NCBI GenBank assembly: GCA_021784975.1
Contig: JAJYGU010000473.1
Coordinates: forward strand, 1-5,644
DNA from: Planctomycetota bacterium
GTDB lineage: Bacteria > Planctomycetota > Planctomycetia > Pirellulales > Thermoguttaceae
Length of the DNA: 5,644 nt
Reading direction: 5' to 3'
Positions 1 through 5,644 of the stretch are shown in pieces (positions within the stretch are counted from its first letter, which is position 1; every line of letters starts with the position of its first letter). Position numbers and translations under genes: made by a program. The notes under the pieces are model-generated. The model made no database searches, had not been told where the DNA came from, and saw nothing but the letters and a program-made list of their open reading frames with translations.

Positions 1-320
1 GCGACCTGCAAAAAGCGATCGCCGAATACGACAAGGCCGTCGCCCTTTGCCCGCGCTACACGGAAGCCTACTATAATCGCGGGCTGGCCTACCGCAAACA
101 GAACCAGTTGGACAAGGCCGTCGAGGATTATACCCAGGCGATCCTGCTCGATCCGCGCTACATTCCGGCCTATGAAAACCGCGGTTTCGTCTATCACATG
201 CTGGGCGACCTGGACCGCTCGCTGGCCGATTTCAATAAAATCTTGGAGCTCGATCCGAACCACGCCGGCGCCAAGAAGAGCCGTGAAGTGATTCTCAGAG
301 AGCAAGCCCAGGGCAAGTAG
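1..320 (+). CDS. TPR-repeat protein, C-terminal end (5' partial)
   Basis: The reading frame is open from the left edge (first full codon at base 3) to the TAG at 318-320, giving 105 visible residues; the true start lies outside the window. The residues form tandem 34-residue tetratricopeptide repeats: the tail of one repeat (about residues 1-19), one full repeat at 20-53 and another at 54-87. Consensus positions are clear: in the first full repeat G27, Y30, A39, Y43, A46 and P51, in the second G61, Y64, F77 and P85. A charged tail of about 18 residues follows. TPR arrays are helical protein-binding scaffolds, so this end points to a partner-binding role but not to a specific function. The visible part has no signal peptide or membrane segment. 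The stop lies only 7 bases before the epimerase start, which suggests co-transcription. An enzymatic or secretion domain could exist upstream out of view. Confidence 0.9.
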   Translation, partial: DLQKAIAEYDKAVALCPRYTEAYYNRGLAYRKQNQLDKAVEDYTQAILLDPRYIPAYENRGFVYHMLGDLDRSLADFNKILELDPNHAGAKKSREVILREQAQGK

Positions 321-327
321 TCCAACC

Positions 328-1368
328 ATGAGCGTCCAACAGCAACTTTTCGGCCAGACCGCCGACGGCGCGAGCATCGACCTCTATACGGTCAGCAACG
401 CTCGCGGCCTGCGGGCAAGCATCGTGACCTACGGGGCCACGCTCATTTCCGTGGAAACGCCCGACCGCCGCGGCCGGTTGGAGAACATCACCCTGTCGTT
501 GGATTCGTGCGAGGATTACCTCAAGGGCCATCCGTGCCTGGGCTCAATCTGCGGCCGCTACGCCAATCGCATCGCCAAGGGCCGGTTCACCCTCGACGGC
601 GTCAAATACAAGCTGGCGGTCAACAACGGCCCGAATCATCTCCACGGCGGTCTCCGCGGATTCGACAAGGTGGTCTGGCGGGCCGAGCCGGTGGAAGGCC
701 CATCCGCCTCGGGAGTGCGGTTCTCCTATGAAAGCACCGACGGCGAGGAGGGCTATCCGGGCCGGCTGCTGGTCGAGGTGACCTACAGCCTCACCAACGA
801 TAACCAGTTGCGGATGGAATACACGGCCGCCACCGATAAGCCGACGGTGGTCAATCTCACCAACCACGCCTATTGGAACCTGGCTGGAGCGGCTTCGGGC
901 GACATTCTTTCCCACGAACTGGCCATTTCCGCCGATCGGTATCTGCCGGTCGACGAGGGCTCCATTCCGCTGGGTGAATTGAGAAGCGTGGCCGGCACGC
1001 CCATGGATTTCACCACCCTGCACGCCGTCGGGGCACACATCCAACAGGCCGGCGGCGGCTACGACCACTGCTACGTGATCAATCGCAAACATGAAGGGGA
1101 GCTGGCCCTGGTCGCACAGGTAGTCGAGCCCCGCAGCGGCCGCCGCATGGACGTCTACACCACCCAGCCCGGCGTACAGCTCTACACTGCCAACGGCCTG
1201 AACGGCACGCTCAAGTCCCATGGCCATCCGCTGCACAAGCACGCCGGGCTGTGCCTGGAGACGCAGCATTTCCCCGACTCGCCCAACCAGCCGCAATTCC
1301 CCTCCACTCGCTTGAATCCGGGTGAGAAGTTCCACGAGCTAACGGTCCACCGCTTCCGGGCGGAGTAG
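328..1368 (+). CDS. galM: Aldose 1-epimerase (galactose mutarotase)
   Basis: This 346-residue protein is full length for the GalM family and interconverts alpha and beta anomers of aldoses such as galactose and glucose, the entry step of the Leloir pathway. Family landmarks are all present and in order: CGRYANRIAKGRF (residues 75-87, with R81), NHLHGG (103-108, with H106), NLTNHAYWNL (176-185, with H180 as the likely catalytic acid), YDHCYV (245-250, with substrate-binding D246) and CLETQHFPDSPN (309-320, with E311 as the likely catalytic base). No signal peptide is visible, so the enzyme is probably cytoplasmic. The ATG at 328 fits the N-terminal beta-sandwich start of the family, although the ribosome binding site is weak (AGGG at 310-313, 14 bases away). 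Translation may instead be coupled to the TPR gene ending 7 bases upstream. No other sugar-pathway gene is in view, so the physiological substrate is not fixed by context. Confidence 0.96.
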   Translation: MSVQQQLFGQTADGASIDLYTVSNARGLRASIVTYGATLISVETPDRRGRLENITLSLDSCEDYLKGHPCLGSICGRYANRIAKGRFTLDGVKYKLAVNNGPNHLHGGLRGFDKVVWRAEPVEGPSASGVRFSYESTDGEEGYPGRLLVEVTYSLTNDNQLRMEYTAATDKPTVVNLTNHAYWNLAGAASGDILSHELAISADRYLPVDEGSIPLGELRSVAGTPMDFTTLHAVGAHIQQAGGGYDHCYVINRKHEGELALVAQVVEPRSGRRMDVYTTQPGVQLYTANGLNGTLKSHGHPLHKHAGLCLETQHFPDSPNQPQFPSTRLNPGEKFHELTVHRFRAE

Positions 1369-1405
1369 CCGATGTCCAGCGCCAGCAGTGCTCTGACTTG
1401 GAACC

Positions 1406-1410
1406 AGGAG
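1406..1410 (+). promoter_or_regulatory. Ribosome binding site of pgsB
   Basis: AGGAG lies 12 bases before the pgsB ATG, a little further than the usual 5-10. An in-frame TAG (1420-1422) directly precedes that ATG, so no longer version of the protein is possible and this is the likely initiation signal. I see no convincing promoter or terminator in the 54-base galM-pgsB gap, so read-through from galM is possible. Confidence 0.6.
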
Positions 1411-1422
1411 ACGTTCCCATAG

Positions 1423-2619
1423 ATGAGCGCGGCAGCAGTGTTATTGACAACCGCAGGGCTTCTCGTGGCCAGCGGGCTCGGGGAAGGCATCGCCCATCGG
1501 CGGCGCCTGAGGCGGATTCCAATCCGCATTCACGTCAACGGGACGCGGGGCAAATCCAGCGTGTCCCGGCTGATCGCCGCCGGCTTGCGGGCCGGCGGCC
1601 TCCGCACTTGCTGCAAGACCACCGGAACGCTGCCGCGGATGATCCTGCCTGACGGCGCCGAATATCCGGTCTTTCGGCCGGCCGGCGCTAACGTGATCGA
1701 ACAGATCCGTATCGTCGATGCCGCTGTCGAAGCCGGGGCTGAGGCCCTGGTGGTGGAATGCATGGCGATCACCCCGCACCTCCAGTGGCTGAGCGAGTCG
1801 CGGCTGATTCGGGCCACCCACGGGGTGATCACCAACGCCCGCGAGGACCATCTCGACGTCATGGGACCGAGCGAGCGGGACGTGGCGGCGGCCCTGGCGG
1901 GGATGATCCCGATTCGCGGCAGGCTGTTCACCGCCGAGCAAGACCACCTGAAACTGTTCGCCGCGGCTGCCGCCGACCGGCAGACCGAGTTAGTCGCCCT
2001 AAGCGCGGAGGAGACGCAGCGAATCGCCCCCCTTGACCTCGCCGGTTTCAGCTATGTTGAGCATGCGGAGAACGTGGCCCTGGCCCTGCGGGTGTGCGCC
2101 GACTTGGGAGTGGGCCGCTCAACCGCCTTGCGGGGCATGTGGCAGGCCAAACCGGACCCCGGGGCGATGACCGTCCACGAGATGGACTTTTTCGGCCGGC
2201 AGATCAGTTTCATCAACGGCTTTGCCGCCAACGACCCCGAATCCACCGAGCGGATCTGGAGAATGGCCCTGGAGCGGTACCCTCGCGTCCAGAAGCGGAT
2301 TGCCATCTTCAATTGCCGCGTGGACCGGCCGGACCGCTCCGACCAACTGGGCCGGGCGGTGGCGACCTGGCCCATGGCCGACCATTATCTGTTGATCGGC
2401 AGCGGCACCTACATCTTCGCCCGCGCCGCCAGCAAGGCCGGACTGGATCCGCTCAAGTTGTCCTTTGCCGAAGACCGCCGGGTCGACGAGATCTTCGAGA
2501 CCGTCGTCGGGTTGTCCGGCAAGTCGGCCCTGGTGATGGGCATGGCCAACATCGGCGGCATCGGCTTGGACCTGGTACAGTACTTTGCCAACCGTAGTCA
2601 ATTGAGGGTCTTTCGATGA
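1423..2619 (+). CDS. pgsB: Poly-gamma-glutamate synthase PgsB/CapB, ATP-dependent ligase
   Basis: This 398-residue protein matches the length and motif order of Bacillus PgsB/CapB (about 393 residues), the Mur-ligase-like enzyme that uses ATP to add glutamate through its gamma-carboxyl to a growing chain at the inner face of the membrane. A hydrophobic N-terminal segment (about residues 3-19), followed by an Arg-rich stretch, probably anchors it. The ATP-binding P-loop is NGTRGKSS (39-46, K44). Other PgsB landmarks are KTTGT (65-69), VECMAITP (111-118, E112), NAREDHLDVMGP (138-149), KPDPGAM (243-249), FINGFAANDPEST (263-275), NCRVDRPDR (297-305) and a C-terminal ANIGGIG (375-381). All expected motifs are intact, so the enzyme looks functional. 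The ATG directly follows an in-frame TAG and has an AGGAG upstream. The 3' end overlaps pgsC by the four bases ATGA, indicating translational coupling. Folylpolyglutamate or Mur ligases are more distant relatives and fit less well, because the PgsC partner is next door. Confidence 0.96.
   Translation: MSAAAVLLTTAGLLVASGLGEGIAHRRRLRRIPIRIHVNGTRGKSSVSRLIAAGLRAGGLRTCCKTTGTLPRMILPDGAEYPVFRPAGANVIEQIRIVDAAVEAGAEALVVECMAITPHLQWLSESRLIRATHGVITNAREDHLDVMGPSERDVAAALAGMIPIRGRLFTAEQDHLKLFAAAAADRQTELVALSAEETQRIAPLDLAGFSYVEHAENVALALRVCADLGVGRSTALRGMWQAKPDPGAMTVHEMDFFGRQISFINGFAANDPESTERIWRMALERYPRVQKRIAIFNCRVDRPDRSDQLGRAVATWPMADHYLLIGSGTYIFARAASKAGLDPLKLSFAEDRRVDEIFETVVGLSGKSALVMGMANIGGIGLDLVQYFANRSQLRVFR
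2602..2608 (+). promoter_or_regulatory. Ribosome binding site of pgsC inside the pgsB 3' end
   Basis: TTGAGGG contains a GAGG core and ends 7 bases before the pgsC ATG at 2616. It lies within the last codons of pgsB and, with the ATGA overlap, supports coupled translation of the two subunits. Confidence 0.55.
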
Positions 2620-3092
2620 TACCTGTCTTGTCGGTGGCGATCGGTGTCGGACTGGCCGTGAGCCTGGTCTTTTCGGAGATGTTCGGGTTGGCCGCCGGAG
2701 GGATGGTCGTCCCTGGCTATTTCGCCGTCAACCTGGACCATCCCCTGGATGTTACTCTGACCATCCTGGTCGGCTTGGGCACCTACCTGATCGTGCACCT
2801 GATGTCCACCTTCATCATCGTCTACGGCAAGCGCCGCACGGTGCTGATGATCCTCACCGGCTACCTGGTGCGGGTGTTCATGGATGCGCTCCCTTACGAC
2901 GTGATGCGGAGCCTCGGGGTCGCCCTGCCCAGCAGCGTGGATCTCAAGGTGATCGGATACATCATTCCCGGCCTGATCGCCCTCTGGATGGACCGGCAAG
3001 GCCTGGTGGAAACCCTGAGCGCGCTGTTGACCGCCTCGGTGGTGGTGCGACTGATTCTGATCCTGGTTCTTGGGGCGGACGTGAAGCTATGA
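2616..3092 (+). CDS. pgsC: Poly-gamma-glutamate biosynthesis membrane protein PgsC/CapC
   Basis: This 158-residue, very hydrophobic protein is the small integral membrane partner of PgsB; the Bacillus homologue is about 149 residues. Family landmarks are visible: an N-terminal membrane segment (about 3-19) ending in a FSE motif, the GGMVVPGY loop (28-35), a membrane segment at about 44-61, the basic YGKRR motif (70-74), another hydrophobic stretch at about 75-89, IIPGLIA (116-122), a DRQGL motif (126-130) and a final membrane helix (about 132-153). PgsB and PgsC form the minimal membrane complex that polymerises glutamate in known systems. The extra length relative to Bacillus seems to lie in a loop around residues 92-110. 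The start overlaps the pgsB stop and the stop overlaps the pgsW start, both as ATGA, so stoichiometry is probably set by translational coupling. Confidence 0.95.
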   Translation: MIPVLSVAIGVGLAVSLVFSEMFGLAAGGMVVPGYFAVNLDHPLDVTLTILVGLGTYLIVHLMSTFIIVYGKRRTVLMILTGYLVRVFMDALPYDVMRSLGVALPSSVDLKVIGYIIPGLIALWMDRQGLVETLSALLTASVVVRLILILVLGADVKL

Positions 3093-4234
3093 AAAAGATC
3101 TATTGGCGGCCGCGGGCCATCTCGCGACCGGCTTTGGCGCTGATCGCCTTGATCTCGCTGGGCGGGATGTGCCTGGTCGAGCACTGGCCGGCCGTCCAGC
3201 AGCGGCCGTTTTACGACGAGAAATTGGCGGCTGCCGCGCGGGCCGCCCAGGGCATGGAGCAGATCTGCTATGCCAGGCTGCGGGCGTCGATCCCCATCGA
3301 TGCCGAGAATGACCCGACCGAAAGCGGCCTGATCGGGGTCCGCATGTCGCCGGTGACCACGCTGGTCGGAGACCTCAACGCCAAGCAGACCTCGATCAAC
3401 CCTAACTTCGCCGCCGTGGTGGTCGACATGCTCAAACGCGTGGGCGTGAAGGAAAACGACGTAGTGGCGGTCGGCTGCTCGGGCTCCTTTCCCGCCCTCA
3501 ACCTGGCGGCTTATGCGGCCCTGGAAACGCTCAAGGTCAAACCGATTGTGATCCTCAGCGCCGGCGCTTCACAGTTTGGCGCCAACCTGCCCGAGCTGCT
3601 GTGGCTCGACATGGAGCGGATTCTCAACGAGGCGGGCATCATCTCCTTCCACAGCGTGGCCGTCTCTTACGGCGGACAGGGCGACCGCGCCGAGGGAATG
3701 TCCCAGGAAGGCAAGAAGCTCATCGACGCCGCCGTCCGCCGCAATCCGGTCCCGCTTCTCAAGGCCGACACCTATGAGCGGAGCCTGGAACAGAGAATGG
3801 AACTTTACCGCAAGCACGCCGGTCACAAGCCGATCCGCGCCTACATTAATGTCGGAGCCGGTACCGTCTCGGTGGGCCGCGCCATGGGCAAACGGATGTT
3901 CCGGCCGGGGCTCAACCTTCGCCCACCGGCCAGGGTCAGACACGTCGACGGCGTCATGCCGCGGTTCATCCGGCAAGGCGTGCCGGTGATCCACCTGGAC
4001 GAAGTCCGCACCTTGGCGGAAAAGTACGACCTGCCGTTGGCGCCGACCAGCCTGCCCGAGGTCGGCCAGGGGACCATCTATGTAGGCCGGACCTACCACA
4101 AGGGGCTGGCCGGCGGCGTTCTGGCGGGCATCCTGGCTGCCTTGTATCTGTTCATTCGCTCCGACATCGGCTTCCGACTGCTCCGGGCCGGCTCGCGACG
4201 CAAGGAGGCCGGCCACCCGGAACCGATGGTCTAG
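3089..4234 (+). CDS. pgsW: Poly-gamma-glutamate system protein, PgsW-type
   Basis: This 381-residue protein is the third gene of the PGA operon and starts in an ATGA overlap with pgsC. I recognise it as the PgsW-type 'poly-gamma-glutamate system protein' that accompanies PgsB and PgsC in some bacteria. It is not PgsA/CapA: no metallophosphatase-like metal motifs are evident. A basic N-terminus (KK, RPR) precedes a membrane segment at about 14-30. A second membrane segment at about 338-356 is followed by an Arg/Lys-rich tail. By the positive-inside rule both ends are cytoplasmic and residues 31-337 lie outside the membrane. Conserved-looking stretches in that domain are VGCSGSFPALNLAAYAALE (128-146), ILSAGASQFGANLPE (155-169), VSYGGQGDR (192-200) and INVGAGTVSVG (253-263). 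The Gly/Ser-rich GCSGS turn could be a nucleophile or ligand-binding loop, but that is inference. Its biochemical role is not established to my knowledge; export, chain release or surface attachment of PGA are the plausible options. The name is assigned from recalled family resemblance plus context. Confidence 0.82.
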   Translation: MKKIYWRPRAISRPALALIALISLGGMCLVEHWPAVQQRPFYDEKLAAAARAAQGMEQICYARLRASIPIDAENDPTESGLIGVRMSPVTTLVGDLNAKQTSINPNFAAVVVDMLKRVGVKENDVVAVGCSGSFPALNLAAYAALETLKVKPIVILSAGASQFGANLPELLWLDMERILNEAGIISFHSVAVSYGGQGDRAEGMSQEGKKLIDAAVRRNPVPLLKADTYERSLEQRMELYRKHAGHKPIRAYINVGAGTVSVGRAMGKRMFRPGLNLRPPARVRHVDGVMPRFIRQGVPVIHLDEVRTLAEKYDLPLAPTSLPEVGQGTIYVGRTYHKGLAGGVLAGILAALYLFIRSDIGFRLLRAGSRRKEAGHPEPMV

Positions 4235-4240
4235 CCGGGC

Positions 4241-4279
4241 GATTGAGACGGGGAGCGATTGAGACGGGATTGAGACGGG
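4241..4279 (+). repeat. Three direct copies of GATTGAGACGGG
   Basis: Identical 12-base units lie at 4241-4252, 4257-4268 and 4268-4279; the last two share one base. Copies 1 and 3 continue as GATTGAGACGGGG, and the copy-3 end reads on into ACGC. The offsets (16 then 11 bases) are irregular, so this is not a simple tandem satellite. It begins 7 bases after the pgsW stop. From memory, similar 'TTGAGACGGGGAC' units are dispersed in intergenic regions of planctomycetes and some other environmental bacteria, so this may be a fragment of a dispersed repeat family. That link is recall, not something shown here. Confidence 0.75.
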
Positions 4280-4480
4280 GACGCAGCTAGAAATGGGAAA
4301 CCGCGAGCCCTGCTGTTCGTGTAACTTGCCTACGGTTTCAACCCGCCGGCCCCCCGGTCTGCCTCCTCTGCATCCGCGGTGCATAGGCCGGCCCAATTCT
4401 CGCCCTGGCCAAGCTATGCCGACGTTGCCCCTCGTTCTCCGCCTTCCCAGCAGCCGGCTGATGTGTAACATGGAGGTCCC

Positions 4481-4533
4481 GGGGGCAAGGGAGGAGGCAA
4501 GGGGGACACGCATTGGCCCCCTATATCGCCCCC
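4481..4533 (+). repeat. G-run/C-run inverted repeats in the leader of the last gene
   Basis: AGGGGG (4500-4505) is perfectly complementary to CCCCCT (4517-4522) around an 11-base loop, and GGGGGC (4481-4486) can pair with GCCCCC (4528-4533) outside it. GGCAAGGG is also directly repeated at 4484-4491 and 4496-4503. The transcript could fold here shortly before the ribosome binding site at 4561. No T-run follows, so it is not a standard intrinsic terminator. In GC-rich DNA such pairings also arise by chance. Confidence 0.35.
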
Positions 4534-4560
4534 AGGCGTCGACTGCCTCGCAATACGCCC

Positions 4561-4567
4561 AAAGGAG
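4561..4567 (+). promoter_or_regulatory. Strong ribosome binding site of the last gene
   Basis: AAAGGAG sits 8 bases before the ATG at 4576, near-ideal sequence and spacing and the best such site in the window. It fixes the start of the secreted protein, whose reading frame runs off the right edge. Confidence 0.8.
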
Positions 4568-4575
4568 CTCTCGAG

Positions 4576-5644
4576 ATGCAGAAAGCTGTCCATATCATGG
4601 CTGTGCTAATGGCCTGCGCCGGGTTGGACACCGCCGCAGCAGCCCCTGGCGGAGCCGTCCAGCCGCCACCGGAGGCCCCGCAGATCGTCGTAGTCAAGCC
4701 GCAAGACACCGGCGAGGCCCTGGTGAACCCCGACATGGGCTGGACCCTGCACTTCTACTCGAACCTGATCGAAAACTATGGGTCGAAACTGGAGCCCTCC
4801 GACACCCTCGATGACTGGCCGGGGCTGTCGACCATCTATCTCCGCGTGCCGTGGTCGTTCGTGGAGCCCAAAGAGGGCCAGTTCAACTGGTCTCTCTTCG
4901 ACACCCCCTCCCAGCGGTGGATCGCCAAGGGAAAGCGGATCGCCATGCGGGTGAGCTGCTGCGAGAGTTGGTGGCGCTATGCGACGCCCCGCTGGGTGCA
5001 AGAGGCCGGAGCGAAGGGGTGTGATTTTGAGTTTGGCAAAGGCCCACGGCCGGGCGGCCCCTTGTGGGAGCCCGACTACCTCGATCCGGTCTTCCAGGAA
5101 TTCTGGCCGCGAACGCCGGTAGTCCTCGAGCACGAACATTACGGCGCGTCGAAGGCCAGACAGGCGTGGAGCGGCGACCTGCTCTTGAAATCGGTGGAGG
5201 ATTACCACGCCAGCTACCTGTCGATCCATTGGTGGCCGCGCGAGGAACTGAGCGAAAATCGCCGCACCGTAGTCCGCATCAACCGCCGCTTGGGCTATCG
5301 CGTCCAACTGCGTGAGATCCGCTGGCCGTCGGTCATCGTGCCCGGCGTGCCCTTCACCGTCGAGACCGCCTGGGCCAACGCCGGGGTGGCGCCCTGCTAC
5401 CCGGGCAGCTTCTGGAGTCTGACGCTCAAGGACCAGAAGGGCGGCATCGCCGCGGTGGTGGTTGACGAGGCTTTCGACGTGCGGCGACTGCAAGTTGGCC
5501 CGCCCGGCCAACCGCCGGTGGAGAGCCGCCGCTCGCGGTTCACGGTGGCCATGCCGCACGTCGGCCCGCAAGGGGTCCACGCGCCGCCGCTGAAGCCGGG
5601 CGGCTATGGCGTGTTCGTCTCGGTGGGCTCGCGCGATGGCACGC
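4576..5644 (+). CDS. Exported GH42-like/DUF4832-type protein, 3' partial, apparently lacking part of its barrel
   Basis: This frame is open from the ATG at 4576 to the right edge (356 full codons), so its stop is out of view. Residues 1-23 look like a signal peptide ending in an Ala-rich site (AAAA at 20-23); a lipoprotein site at C14 (LMAC) is a weaker alternative. Residues 46-175 resemble the first half of a GH42-like barrel: NPDMGWTLHFYSN (51-63), LSTIYLRVPWSFVEPKEGQF (84-103), YATPRWVQEAGAKG (135-148) and WEPDYLDPVF (164-173). Residues 177-249 (WPRTPVVLEHEHYG, then YHASYLSIHWWPREE) resemble the last part of the same barrel. From about 250 a beta-rich DUF4832-like domain follows, including ETAWANAGVAPCYPG (263-277) and VFVSVGSRDG (346-355). 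As I recall the family, on the order of 100 or more residues with a WGEGH-type acidic motif separate DPVF from FWP..PVVLEHEHYG. Here they are nearly adjacent, which implies an in-frame internal deletion. Carbohydrate hydrolysis is the family expectation, but this copy may be inactive. Confidence 0.75.
   Translation, partial: MQKAVHIMAVLMACAGLDTAAAAPGGAVQPPPEAPQIVVVKPQDTGEALVNPDMGWTLHFYSNLIENYGSKLEPSDTLDDWPGLSTIYLRVPWSFVEPKEGQFNWSLFDTPSQRWIAKGKRIAMRVSCCESWWRYATPRWVQEAGAKGCDFEFGKGPRPGGPLWEPDYLDPVFQEFWPRTPVVLEHEHYGASKARQAWSGDLLLKSVEDYHASYLSIHWWPREELSENRRTVVRINRRLGYRVQLREIRWPSVIVPGVPFTVETAWANAGVAPCYPGSFWSLTLKDQKGGIAAVVVDEAFDVRRLQVGPPGQPPVESRRSRFTVAMPHVGPQGVHAPPLKPGGYGVFVSVGSRDGT

Larger units (their letters stand above)
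4235..4575 (+). other. Gene-free region between pgsW and the last gene
   Basis: These 341 bases hold no ORF with convincing protein character. The left end carries the three GATTGAGACGGG copies described separately. The middle (about 4285-4480) is mixed-composition sequence with a short imperfect palindrome, ATGT-GTA-ACAT, at 4461-4471. The right end has G-runs and C-runs that can pair. I find neither a clear sigma-70-type promoter nor a hairpin followed by a T-run. A promoter for the last gene is nevertheless expected here, because the gap is long and that gene is unrelated to the PGA operon. Confidence 0.6.

Noticed and set aside
544..1335. 263-codon minus-strand frame opposite galM
   Set aside because: galM carries all catalytic motifs on the + strand. 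The antisense product shows no motif and no start signal.
4241..4279. CRISPR-like repeat array
   Set aside because: The units are only 12 bases, two of them overlap by a base, and there are no spacers of regular length and no cas genes in view.
4235..4290. Intrinsic terminator after pgsW
   Set aside because: The sequence holds direct repeats but no stable hairpin followed by a T-run.
4425..4470. Possible promoter for the last gene (TTGCCC near 4425, TGTAAC near 4464)
   Set aside because: The spacing between the two boxes is more than 30 bases and neither is a good match, so no promoter can be supported.
3569..4513. 314-codon minus-strand frame opposite pgsW
   Set aside because: It has no domain character, lies antisense to a gene whose context and membrane layout are convincing, and typifies high-GC shadow frames.
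4565..4575. Overlapping GAGCTC and CTCGAG hexamers (SacI and XhoI sites) right before the ATG, suggesting a vector or cloning junction
   Set aside because: Both are palindromes that arise easily in this composition, the flanking sequence shows no vector features, and the codon and base composition look similar on both sides.
4293..4814. 173-codon + strand frame covering the intergenic region and the start of the last gene
   Set aside because: The translation is low-complexity and Arg/Pro-rich, has no ribosome binding site, and conflicts with the well-supported frame starting at 4576.
4606..5580. Long open frame (324 codons) on the minus strand opposite the last gene
   Set aside because: Its translation is rich in Arg, Gly, Ala and Pro without recognisable motifs. 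The opposite strand carries a strong ribosome binding site, a signal peptide and recognisable domains, so this is a GC-driven shadow.

Overview
The window is GC-rich, and every gene I can support reads left to right on the + strand. Tight gene packing, a poly-gamma-glutamate (PGA) gene set of the PgsB-PgsC-PgsW kind, a secreted glycoside-hydrolase-like protein and a short 'GATTGAGACGGG' intergenic repeat together suggest an environmental Gram-negative bacterium. A planctomycete is my best guess. That rests on recall of where such genes and repeats occur, not on a marker gene in the window.

Layout. Bases 1-320 hold the 3' end of a tetratricopeptide-repeat (TPR) protein. Seven bases later comes a full-length aldose 1-epimerase (galM, 328-1368). 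After a 54-base gap follows a compact three-gene operon whose genes overlap by ATGA: pgsB (1423-2619), pgsC (2616-3092) and pgsW (3089-4234). A 341-base gene-free stretch (4235-4575) carries three copies of a 12-base repeat near its left end, G/C-rich inverted repeats near its right end, and a strong ribosome binding site at its right edge. The last gene (4576 to beyond the window end) encodes an exported protein resembling GH42-like/DUF4832 proteins.

How the genes work together. PgsB is the ATP-dependent Mur-ligase-like amide ligase that builds the gamma-glutamyl chain, and PgsC is its small membrane partner. PgsW has one membrane segment at each end and a large, probably extracytoplasmic, middle domain. 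It sits where PgsA/CapA is found in Bacillus, so it is a candidate for an export, anchoring or release role. The TPR gene and galM may share a transcript with each other, and possibly with the pgs genes, but no functional link is evident.

Most notable points: (1) the PGA operon has a poorly characterised PgsW-type third gene and no pgsA in view; (2) the terminal glycoside-hydrolase-like gene appears to lack the middle of its catalytic barrel in frame, with the apparent junction near base 5098; (3) the intergenic repeat cluster lies just after pgsW.
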